64,000 bases of DNA, taken from the NCBI GenBank assembly GCA_023213395.1, contig CM041465.1, positions 15,810,001 through 15,874,000 of the forward strand. The letters are read 5' to 3'. How positions within the stretch are numbered: the first letter of the stretch is position 1; each line of letters opens with the position of its first letter. The position numbers were made by a program, and so were the translations under genes. The DNA is from Cycas panzhihuaensis. Its lineage: Eukaryota; Cycadophyta. A model generated the notes under the pieces. That model was not told the origin of the DNA and ran no database searches. It worked only from the letters and a program-made list of their open reading frames with translations. This document shows, piece by piece, positions 13,741-25,289 of this stretch.

Positions 13741-14092
13741 AAACCTACTCTGACATCTATCTCATATGTACAACATCATCATAGTTAAATTTATTCACAT
13801 TCAAGGTTTCTCCCTTATAAATAGATTCTAGTGTATCCCAAATAGATTTTGATGTAGTTAATTCGCTAACATGAATGAATATATCATCGTTTATTGTACT
13901 AAAGATTAAAGCTATGATTTCATTATCCTTTCTTAGGTTTTCTTTAAAATTTTCTTCTTCCTCTAAGTAATAACATGTTACAAATTTCTAAATATCTTGT
14001 GCAATAAGGAGTGTTTTCAATAATCCTTTCCATACATGAAAATTGGTCCTATCAAGTGTGGGAATTATCACATCATCTAAATAAAATTCCAT
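13741..14092 (-). pseudogene. gag-like domain of the non-autonomous element
   Basis: Starting at an ATG (14092-14090), the frame shows the N-terminal pattern of plant Copia-type gag: IPTLDRTNFHVWKGLLKTLL, then IFSTINDDIFIHVSELTTSK and SIWDTLESIYKGE. This matches the usual 'L.. NF..W' opening and the 'A.e.W..L...Y' block of DUF4219/UBN2-like capsid domains. One Gln/Trp-type stop interrupts it near 13990 and a frameshift lies near 13750. Such a domain would assemble particles. No polymerase domains follow, so the element must have depended on another Copia for reverse transcription and integration. The assignment rests on motif pattern only. Confidence 0.65.
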
Positions 14093-15750
14093 TTGAAATG
14101 CGTTTAGTTTATAGGATCGAATAAATGAATGAATACCTTAAATATATGAATAACATAAATTGGACAATAAGTAATTTTCAATACATATGAATCCCTTAAT
14201 TAAGGTAGGTGAGTAATGTGATCAAATGCATATCTTTTGAGACAAAAGGTTTCTATTTGCATGGAACTAAATCAATTAATGCTTTTATGAAAGCAAGGAT
14301 ATATATTCTTCTTTAAGGTTTTAACAATATAAATATGAAATCTAATTATCATTAATGATGAAATGATAGATATTCAATGATATTCTTTAACTAAGCTTAA
14401 ATCTTTCAAAGCTAAGGTGTAATTAAAGCAAAAATGAATGACCTTTATCAATGTAAAATGAAGTATGCTAGATTATGAAGATAACTAGCTATCCTTTTGA
14501 AAGTAGTAAAAAACTGAAAGTCTAAAGTGTAATATTTACTTTAGATGATAGGAATATCTGAAAAATAACAAGTTTCTTCCAAGAAATATAGAAAATGAAT
14601 AAATAGAATACAAAATGTACCCTTTTGATAAGGTAACTCCACTTAGCTTAAAGTACTAAAAATCTAGCTTCTTGCTACAAAAAAGACTTAAAAAATACAA
14701 ACAAAGAATAATAATAACTTCAAAAATAAACTGTTAATGATCAATAATGTAGATATAACCTTTTTGAGACAATGTAATGCTTGAAACGTTATAGGTTAAT
14801 GCCTATAAGGACTGAATAAGAGGCTAAAGGTAGCTCACTTTAAACACCTACCAAATAATATTAGAATTGAGTGAAACCTATTTCAAACTAAAGAATATTA
14901 AATAACCTTTTTGACAGATTTGACCATTCAGAAAATTGATTCTTGGAACTCAAGATTTTAAAGAATAGGCATAGAGAACCCTTTTAGGGCTTGAACAAGA
15001 GTCATGAGGCTAAAATACTATAAAAATAAGATTATAACTTTATGAAAAGATGTAAAACTACTCACATATAGATTAAAGACCTTTTAATATGACTTGTGCC
15101 AAAAAATCTTGAAGAAAATACATTAAAAAATGTTGAATAATGAAGAACTAGGTTTGATTAAGTACTTTAACTTCACTAGCCTAAAATATCTACAAAATAG
15201 CCTCAAATCACTTAGAAAAATATATTAGCATGAAGAGGGCTAAATTAGCTTTCAAACAAAGCTAATGGTGCAGAAAATGAATATCAGACAAGAAAGTTAT
15301 AGTGAAAATAGTGAAGTGACCTCTTTATCTTTATCAAAATAGAGGCTAAAAAATTAGATGACTTCAAACTATTAAAACTTGATCAAATTAGCTCCAAATC
15401 TAAAACATGACCAGTCCATGGTGAAGCTCGCGAAGTCATGATCATGATGAGACTAGATTTGTGAAAAAATAGTACTCTAGTAAGGAGTTACATAAGAAGA
15501 TCTGCCAGTAACTTTATAAAGTAAAAAATAAATAAACTTTTTATATATAAGTGAATTAAGCCCCCTTTAAAAGGATGAACTTAAGGTCACATGGAAAAGC
15601 ATAGGGCTGGGGGCCAAACTTTAAAGGGGGCTAGTACCCTTTAAATGACTACCCAAATTTGAAAATACTATAAGATTTGATTAAATTCAAATCAAACTTT
15701 ATAAAAAATAAATATATTGATTAAGAACAACAGGCCGTTAACTAGAGACC
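14093..15750. other. Noncoding interior of the gag-only element
   Basis: This is AT-rich DNA between the gag-like start and the captured gene fragment. No frame of note is seen on either strand and no repeat structure is recognised. Confidence 0.6.
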
Positions 15751-15805
15751 TGTTGCTGTAGAACAAAGAATATGATGATTAAACTTAATCGAATCTAAGA
15801 GTTGC

Positions 15806-16231
15806 AGCAGACTACGATAGGGAGAGTTAGAAGAAGAAGACAATGGAGATTTAGATTTTCTTCTACTCCCATCCAAAGTGATCAGCCCTAATGAAAACAA
15901 CGTTAAGAAGATAATCGAGTAGAAGTTCAACGACCAAGGCCAGAAGATCCAAATCACCACCACAACCAGAATATGGAAAATAGCAAAAGTGAGACTAAAC
16001 AAACAATCCCTAGAGCATTGTGAATGGTGTAAATTTAGTGATGTCATTAATGAGGATGTGGGAAGCAGGTTGATGATGGTGTTGACAGAAGAAATTCTAT
16101 TAGAGCATCCCAAAGATGTGGGTAGGAAGTCAGAAGATTCAAAGTCTAGGGGCAATGCGCTCTCTGCCTTAGTCGGTGCCAAGGGCAGCGCTATTTTGAT
16201 GGTCTATAGAATTTGCAGTAAGAAGGGTGAT
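15806..16231 (+). pseudogene. EIF3G: Captured eIF3g fragment (translation initiation factor 3 subunit G, N-terminal half)
   Basis: One plus-strand frame of about 142 codons follows plant eIF3g from its N-terminus: LR*GELEEEDNGDLDFLL, then NVKKIIE*KFND, ITTTTRIWKIAK, EDVGSRLMMVLTEEILLEHP and finally SAILMVYRICSKKGD. This covers the acidic 'RWGEL..DFLLPP' start, the 'KITTTTRVRK' block and the first half of the CCHC zinc finger (MVCRTC-GKKGD), where the first Cys is now Tyr. The second half of the finger and the RNA-recognition motif are missing. There are two in-frame stops, one being Trp TGG to TAG. eIF3g is a subunit of the scanning initiation complex, so this is a host gene piece lying antisense inside a minus-strand LTR element. 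Homology stops at 'aagaag|ggtgat', which could be an exon end. The 146-residue minus frame over it is a shadow. Confidence 0.88.
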
Positions 16232-16594
16232 TAAAGGAGGTGCTCTAGGTTTTACATAGTATGAATTAAGGCATCTAGGTAGATTATGAAACATATGGTT
16301 CTCTCCTACAAGTATGCACCCATACGAAGGCATTGGCAGAGGGTAAACTGCCAAGTGTGGATGCTTGGAGATTGCCCATCGCATGTTTTCCAAGCTTATA
16401 CGAGTTGTAGTCCTTTCACAATAAGAAGATAGGTACACATAAATGCAATGGAGACCAATCCACAAATATTAACAGAAGTAAGCCCAACTGTCAACTAACG
16501 AGTGTGGATTCCTCAACTCATAACAATCCTCATAATAGAGGAATGATAGATTGATCCAAAAAGAACTCTTTAAGAAAAGAATAAAAAAAAAGAA

Positions 16595-17982
<1,388 letters not shown>

Positions 17983-17989
17983 AAAAATA

Positions 17990-18799
17990 AAAAACTTGTG
18001 CACAGTCCTTGGGAGGCTGTATAGATCACAAAGGCCTTGAAAGTAGACCAAGATATCTTCAATGAGTTTGTATTAAGCCTACACTTAAATCTAAGTAGAG
18101 ATTTGATAAAAAATAGGAAGAAATAAATAAATAGGAAAAGGGGCAGTGGTATTTCACTGCCAAAACTAGTGGTTGATCTTCTGAGAGGGAGATCTCTTCG
18201 TAGGAGTGACAAAAATTAAAACCATCAAATCCAATACAAAGTTGACTTAGAAAGCTTCAAAATGATTAGTCACTTTCTAGGGTTTTGTTCATCGTGGAGA
18301 TTGCACTAGCCTATAGAACATCAAGTTCATTGTAAAATCTTAAAAAAATGGTGAAAAAATAATAAAAACTTATAAAATATCAAATAAAATCTCAATATAC
18401 TTTTTCTAAAAGACTTCTAGGCTGAATATGTAGTTATTACTACATAGATATAAAGAAATATTGAGTAAATGGAGCAAATACACCAAAAAATAGTCAAATA
18501 TTTAATAAACATATATAAAACTTATCAATAAAACTTCATAAAATGATGAAATATTAAATGTTTTATTGATTATAGCTGTGATCCTATATAGATATGCGAA
18601 AACATAGATTATTTTACATATATAAATAAGAAATAATCAAAATTTTAATGAAAATAATATAAAAACTGCTAATAAGCTTTATAAAAAATGAATAACACTA
18701 ATATATTGCTTGCCATGAGTAGCTTTGATAAATCTCTACTTCAAAATTTAATAGATATTCTTGCTCTTAAATAAAGAACTTCAACATGCCAAAATCTAA
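17990..18799. other. 5' leader of the gag-only element
   Basis: It runs between the microsatellite and the primer-binding site. The plus strand at 17990-18215 has a frame with only two stops ([19 protein letters not shown], then [17 protein letters not shown]) that looks somewhat protein-like, so it may be another captured piece, but I do not recognise it. The rest is AT-rich without a frame. Confidence 0.4.
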
Positions 18800-18811
18800 G
18801 CTCTGACACCA
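18800..18811 (-). other. Primer-binding site of the gag-only element
   Basis: The plus strand 'gctctgacacca' is the complement of TGGTGTCAGAGC, one base from the standard tRNA-Met site. It lies two bases inside the 5' LTR. Confidence 0.92.
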
Positions 18812-18813
18812 AA

Positions 18814-19132
18814 TAAAAGATTTGAAAACATGGAGACAGAGTAGAGCAATAAGCAAAGTGATCAATCCATTGTATTATATGAGCATAACCAAATATTATA
18901 TTCAATCCATGTTTAAGAGCATGTATAAATTTTTAAATAAAGGTGGTGTCAAAAGACACCAGGGTTTGTCACCCCAATAAATATATAGTTTGAAGGAGGA
19001 GGGAAACCTCCTCAACCTCCAAAATTTAAAATACATTAAAATAATGCTTAACTAAGGTAACACTTAACCTTACCTTACTTACCTTCATATGTGTAAATAG
19101 TGGGAGTGAGATGATGAACATTAACCCCAACA
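18814..19132 (-). repeat. 5' LTR of the gag-only element
   Basis: It begins TAAAAGATTTG where the other LTR has TGAAGGATTTG (two G-to-A changes) and ends CCCCAACA. It is 319 bp and is followed by the target duplication 'gatta' (19133-19137). Confidence 0.93.
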
Positions 19133-19390
19133 GATTACATAATATATATTTTTATAAATTATTATTATTATAGGAAATTAGGGCTTTATTCCAACTATTA
19201 TCCTAAAAAATAATCTAAAATCTAGAGAGGGAAGAGAGTAGAGAGGGATTACAACAATGAGCAAGTCAAAGAAGAAGATGAAGAGATTGCCTTTATCACA
19301 GCCTTGATTATATACACTTATAATAATAAAGATTAGTATATAGCATCTAGAGCATCTAACCATATGATAAAAAAAAAATATTGGTTTGAG
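19133..19390 (+). pseudogene. Copia gag end and protease start (family A, second part)
   Basis: This continues the Copia frame left at 13058. A second zinc knuckle reads Y-YY-Y-RKLG-L-YSNY-Y with exact CX2CX4HX4C spacing; all three Cys have become Tyr and the His has become Leu. An acidic linker (NNEQVKEEDEEIAFI) follows, then the protease site as ASRASNHM, where the family has DSGASNHM, so the catalytic Asp is lost. The frame reaches YWFE and is cut at 'tttgag' (19385-19390) by the next insertion. Confidence 0.85.
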
Positions 19391-22175
19391 ATGTTGTTTC
19401 CCAGCTACCGGGAATGGGTATGGATAGGTCATCTCAGGTAAGCACAAGTATGCTTCTCCCTATTCACTTTTACTGATTCTTTGGAAAGGTTAACAGGAGC
19501 ATTGCCTCATTGCATGACTGACTGCTTCATTTGTACGATCACCTTGCATCCGCTGCTTGATCATGCTACTTGTCATATTGTGAGCCTATGATGACTCGCG
19601 GGACCTACCTTTCCGTAAGGTAAGCATCCCCATGGCACTCTACAACCCTCTGCCCTACCTCCACATTACCTTAAGCCTCACTTACCTTGACTCTGTGCCC
19701 CTATCACAATATTTCTATGAACTTTTCTCTTGATGCTCTATTTGGTCTAGTTTGTATGCCTCCCAGACTATCCCTAGCCACTTGGATAGGAGGGCCAACC
19801 CCTCCTGAGGCTTGATATACTTCTTCTAAGGCTCCCAGAACCTTGTTTATTACCATTTTGGCTTTCTGGTCCCGCACCATTGTAAACTAAGCGGTACCAT
19901 GAAGTTTACTGTAGTGCGACTGTTGCAACTTATTTTTTATATATGCTGTGGTAATTCTCGGCTTTGCTACAGAATTACCATGTGGCCACTCACCTAGCTC
20001 AGCCCTATTTGTTCCCTAAACACTCGATTAGGGTTGAGATGGGTATAAAAGCTAAAAAGACCATCATTTTAGCTCTCTTGGATCTCCAACTTTACTCTCT
20101 ACTACTGTAGTTCTGCTCTTTTCCTCCTCCCTTCCATAGGTGTGTTTGCAATCCTACGTTTCTTGCTACTCCAGCTCAGGACCTGCCTACAACAGCTCTT
20201 CTCCATGGTGGGAGGCCCTCCTCTAAACACTTTCAAGCAAGATTTTTGTGGTTCTCCTTCAAATATGTCTCAACAAGTGTCTTCTATAGTTGTTCTTAGT
20301 AAAACCTCCTACAAATCCTATAGGAACTCCTCTTTCTCACTGGTTGCAGGGGCAAATCTGCCCTAGACTCAGCACAGGAGGTACCTGAGGTCTTATTTTC
20401 AGAGTTTTATGTGTGTTCTTTCCATATTAGATCCATTTACAAGTATATTTTCTTGCTCTCTTCCCGTTTGGCTATAGTAAAGGTTGCCTTCTTTGGGTTT
20501 AGCTTTGTACTCTCAGACTTTTACCATTTCTCCATTGGTTTTCCTCAAGAAAGCAGTGGGAGAAGGCTCACAAAGGCTGGGCAAAGGGAGTAACGTAGGA
20601 TCCATCCCGCTCAGACCTACTCCCTAAGGGAAACCCCCTTCCCGTCTTTCTTCTCCTCCTTCCATGCTTTTCTTGGGTTAACTAGGAGAGGGTGGAGTTT
20701 TAACTTGCTTTGGATATCAGCATATGTAGCCCTTGCTATACTAGTTCTAGGCCTGTATGCCCCTCTTTTGGGCCCCCTTCATACCCCGAACTTTGCCTGG
20801 TATCCCTTAGGGTCTTGGGTGAGACTTGTGTGACGGATCGCTGTCCATAGTGACTTTGTTACCTTGGTACCTCTCCAACATCTTGCCTCACACATTTGCA
20901 TACTTGTTGGCTATCCATAAACTGCCATATACCCCTACCTTGCTATACCTAAGGCCTATGTGAAGACTTTTAGTAGAGGGTTTTGCCATCCTGAGGATGC
21001 CCTTCCCTTCTTCTTGCTTAAGGTGTGCAGTTTACTTTGAGGAAAGTTGAGTTGTTTGCAACAGTAGTTACTTCAATTTAAATATAATGTTCTAGCATTT
21101 ACATTACATATATTTGCATACAGATAGCCTTTTTGTAGCCCCTTCTTAGAAGGGAGAAACTCTTGTGTGTGCAGGTTTGGAGTAGTATCTACAAAGGGAA
21201 AAGACGTCTGATCCCTGGTAAGCCTTTACCCTCCTTTTTCCTTCGCTTTATTTACTTCCTTTATATTTTTTGTTCTACTTATCTTTCATAAAGGGGAAGG
21301 TAAGGAAGCCCTTGTCTTCCGCATCAACCTTGGTCACACACTAACCGATTGGTGAGAGGGTGTACATTATGAGCGAGGTCCTTCATCGACCGCCACACTT
21401 TCCAGGTACGTTCCGTCCCTCTTTCCTGTCACCTCTTTTCCCTTTTTTGCTTTTGTACAAAATCTATTATATTAATCTAATAGGTCACATAAGAGCAAAA
21501 AGGGGAAATCAACTAACCACTTGCATCTTTTGCATAAGAATGTTGTATGCTTGCTTTCTTTCATAGAAAAAGGCATAGTAAGAAATACATTCCTCCTCCT
21601 TTCTCCTATCTATCTTGAAAATACCCATAGATGCATCTCATCTAACTTGCTTGCTTGCATGTGAAACGTTTGTACTTTCCTTTTTTTTCCTCTTGTCTTT
21701 TATATGTTGAGTGAAAAGGAGTAAATTACTTTTAGTCCATCCCTTTACTTCTTCCCCTAGTTATATTTGTCTAGACCAAGTAAACTAGGAAAGCCTACTC
21801 GTACTCATCCTAAGCCCTTTACCTATACCCTGCCACCTTTATTTTCCTTTTTCATAGGAAAACCCATTAAGGATTCCTCTTCTTCCCTTCTGGCCATCCA
21901 AGGGTAGGAGGACCTTCCTCTTGAGACCATTCAGGCTACCCCTGCATGCATCTTTCCCTTCCAGATTGAAAACTACTCCAAGGTAGTTGGGTGCCATTCA
22001 TGGGTCTCGAACTTGTGCTCTGGCTCATGGATGCCCTGCGTGGTGTTCCCTTTTCTTATAGGTTCTTATCCACACCTTCAACATCAACTGTTGACCACAT
22101 TCATTCATATTAAGCATAGCGACCATCCTGTAGACGTGCATCCAGATGCTAAGACCATACTTTCTCAATAAAATT
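19391..22175. mobile_element. 2.8-kb insertion of unknown class in the Copia protease
   Basis: The insert is bounded by 'tttgag' at 19385-19390 and 22176-22181. Taking it out with one copy restores the Copia frame YWFE-FSNNFPLQIK. It is clearly richer in C and T than its surroundings. It has no TG...CA ends, no terminal inverted or direct repeats that I can see, and no recognised protein. A TATA-like 'gtataaaag' lies at 20043-20051, preceded by a GC-richer stretch. It could be a large solo LTR with altered ends, a non-autonomous DNA transposon or a processed sequence. 'aataaaa' occurs near its right end (22168-22174) but there is no poly(A). Confidence 0.6.
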
Positions 22176-23225
22176 TTTGAGTTTAGTAATAACTTTCCTT
22201 TACAAATTAAAGAGAAAGGAATAATTACAATATTAAATAATGATAAAGTAAAAAAAATGAAGAAGTCCTCTATGTCCTAGGCTTAAAAAGGAATCTTTTA
22301 TCTATATCCCAATTAAGAAAAAAAAGGCTTAGAGTTATCTTTAATGAATATTGAAGGTGTGTCAAATGCAATATAAAAAATAATGGCATTTTAATAATAG
22401 AAGGAGTTGAAATTAACAATCTTTATAAATTGGTCTCCACTTCTATTTTATGTGCTTCATCTATAAAATCTCTTACTATTAATAACTATATCAATGAAAT
22501 TTGGTATTTAAAGTATGGACACATTGTAAACAGATGATTATAATTATTGAAAATTCTAATATAGTGAATGGTCTTCTTGATATGTCCTTTGATTTTTTTA
22601 TATGCAAAAGTTATATGGTTGGTAAACAATACTGAGCTACATTCTAGAAAAGTGCATAAAGAGCACAAAAAAGGTTAGAATTGATTTATAAAGATCTATG
22701 TGGACTAGTAATACCAAATTCTATTAATGGAACAAGGTATTTTCTTACCTTCATTGATGACTTTTCCAAAAAAGCTTATGCTTACTTTCTTTTCAATAAG
22801 TCATAGATCTTGGATTACTTCAAGGACTTTAAAGCTCAAATAGAATTAGAAAGTGAATGCAAAATTAAAATTCTCTGATCCAATAGAGGAGGAGAATATG
22901 TCCCAAATGTCTTTTACCATTTTTGCAAGATATATGGGATACAAAAATAAGTCATTACTCTATATTTGCCACAGTAAAATGGTGTAGCTAAATGAATAAA
23001 AGAACAATAATGGAAATGGCTCGAAATATGGTAAATAAAAAAGTAGTGATACAAGCATAGTGGGTTAAAGCAATTAACAAAATGGTATATCTTATCAACT
23101 AAAGTCTTGCTCAAGCTTTAGCCAAGATAACTCCTAAAGAAGCTTGGACCTAAAGAAAGTCAGATATAAGTAACTTTAAAATATTTGGTAGTAAAGCTTA
23201 TGTTCATATTTTGGTAAAAAAAGGA
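22176..23225 (+). pseudogene. Copia protease end and integrase (family A, third part)
   Basis: The frame resumes with FSNNFPLQIKEKG and KVKKMK, followed by PRLKKESFIYIPI (family: PGLKKNLLSVSQL). The integrase core appears from 22680: LIYKDLCGL, NGTRYFLTFIDDFSKKAYAYF, CKIKIL*SNRGGEY (family: CKIKVLRSDRGGEY, catalytic Asp now Asn) and NGVAK, where the third acidic residue (E of NGVVER) is no longer clear. The last recognisable block is IFGSKAYVHI near 23190-23215. Reverse transcriptase and RNase H are absent; unrelated DNA follows abruptly. Confidence 0.88.
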
Positions 23226-25117
23226 CTAATGGTCTTTTGATTTGTATTTGTCTTGTATTGGTAAGTTTTAACATGTTTGTTATATGGATTCATAAAAGAT
23301 AAATGATAGATTTACTTGATCATAGATTAGGCTATGTTTTGATGAAAGAATGTATGAATTTAGTGTAATGAATTATGATAAATGATAGTGTGACTTATAT
23401 TCTTTTACTATCATCCATCGATGACTTAAACCATGGCACTAAAGTTTTCTTTCATGATCAATTTGACCTCATACTTCCTTCAAAATTGTTTATTTGTATA
23501 TTTTTTTCTTGATTTCACCTGATTTTGTGGATTTTTGTTATTTCTGGGCTTGAACTTAATACTTTTCATACTGCTCTGGGCTTATTTGTTTATTTATAAA
23601 ATCATTTTGTGCTTCAATTTTTATTTTTTATCAAATTTTGACTTTTTTGAATCAATTTTCACCTTCAAACGTATCACATTTTTGGCACTGCTAAAAACGT
23701 GATTGGTCATATTTTTAGTGAAAAATTATATTTTTGTAGGTTGAAAAATGTGATCGATCATATTTTTGACTGTCATGCATATAAAACTTAGCTAGTGTGC
23801 CAAAATTTTGCATGCCACTACCCAAATTTGGTGGGATTTGATCTCTTTGATGCCTAGGAATGATCTCGAGTCTTGTGTGATTCATTGTAGAGAAGTGAGT
23901 AGTGATTTTACTTAGGTTTTATATGAATTTTTAGAGTTTCTTGGAGATTTCTTGAAGACTACTACTGTGAGATTAAAATTTTATTTTTTGAAGACTTGTG
24001 GGTGAAGTCATGGAAGTGTTTTGATGTTTTATTATTGATATTCAACTATTGATGGTTCAAGCTTCAATCTTTTAGATTTTTATCAAGGTTTTATGCTTCA
24101 AACTTATTCCAATTTAGTAAGGCCTTTCCTATTGAGTTTCTAGCTTATTTCATAGTACTTTGAAGTTGTTCTTAACTTAGAAAGTCTTATTTTCCTTGGT
24201 TGATTATTGTTGTGATCTTGTATTTATTTTAGACTTTGAAATATATATTGAAAGGCTAGCCCTTTATGGGGTTACTTAAGGGTTAGACTAGGGTGGAGCA
24301 TGGTCATCTCTCCACCACTCATCTAGCTATCCCTTCCCACTCTTTTACAATAGTTTATATTTCAATAATTTTGCCACTCTCTTTTGGCATTGTTGGGCTG
24401 TAGTTTAGCCTCGTTTGGTTGTCATTCTCCTTCTTTGATTGACTTTGAAGAAAAGTTTGTAGAAGAAAATTGATCAGATGAAAATAAAACTATCATTTTG
24501 AGGTATTCATTGTAATAGGAAAGAAGTTGTTTCCTCATAATCTTGTGGTTTTATTAATTTTTACTTCCAAGTTGGTTCCTTTACCTTTTAAAATAAAAGT
24601 TGAGAATATTAAAAAGCAAAGACATCTCTAAATTTTTAGTTTTGAAAAGGGTTCAAGGATCCTTTTGGAGCTCTTACTACTCTAATTGTGATATAACCAT
24701 TAAAACTAATTTTTCATATGAAAGTTGTAGTTCAGATTTATGGTTTGCCTATCATTTCATAGGTCTAAAAATAATTAGAGAACAACAATAGCATCTTCTA
24801 AAAAATCTTTTTTTCTCTATACATCATTCATTATCTTTTTTTAAAGAATTAGTTGCATACATGAGAGATGAAGTATGTTGACTAGTTTTGCATGTTAATT
24901 GATCTCTTTGAAAAAACTTATACAAAGGTTATATAGTATGTTTCAACTTTTGATAATATCATTCCTTTTTGAAATGAAGCATGCATATTGTATATAGGAA
25001 GGTCATTTCATAGTTGTATATGCATCTTTCATTTTGAAAACAAAAAAAAAAACTAGCATGCATTATTTTTCTAGTTTATTTTCTTTGGATTGTTAAAAAA
25101 CAAAAGGCAAAATTATA
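23226..25117. other. Unassigned AT-rich DNA, LTR-like promoter region at about 23690-23790
   Basis: No protein is recognised. Two similar boxes, 'gtgattggtcatattttt' (about 23700) and 'gtgatcgatcatattttt' (about 23754), lie upstream of 'atataaaa' (about 23780). This is an arrangement common in retroelement LTR promoters. Boundaries and partner LTR are not visible. It separates the truncated Copia from the LINE target site. Confidence 0.35.
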
Positions 25118-25272
25118 TTTATAAGTTTGGTTTTTTTTTTTTGATAAGATAAAATTAAATTTTGAGTGGGTTTGAAACAGGATCCCACAACCTATTATAT
25201 CAGTGAGCTTTGTGTAACCAAATCAGAGATGACTGTGACAACCCCACAATCTAGGCAAGAGAAATAGTTTAC

Positions 25273-25286
25273 CGGGGCAAGCCCCG
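25273..25286 (-). other. 3' UTR hairpin of the LINE
   Basis: The element strand reads CGGGGCTTGCCCCG, a perfect stem closing on a CTTG loop, about 130 bases before the poly(A). LINE reverse transcriptases often recognise a stem-loop close to the RNA 3' end, so this is a candidate recognition site. Confidence 0.6.
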
Positions 25287-25289
25287 CGG

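Noticed and set aside
15742-16182. 146-codon minus-strand frame with a hydrophobic stretch
   Set aside because: It is the complement of the eIF3g fragment. The eIF3g frame explains the sequence, and the minus frame matches nothing.
20142-20593. Frames in the 2.8-kb insert as a possible LINE ORF1
   Set aside because: There is only a vague likeness to leader peptides, with no zinc knuckle, no endonuclease motif and no poly(A) tail.
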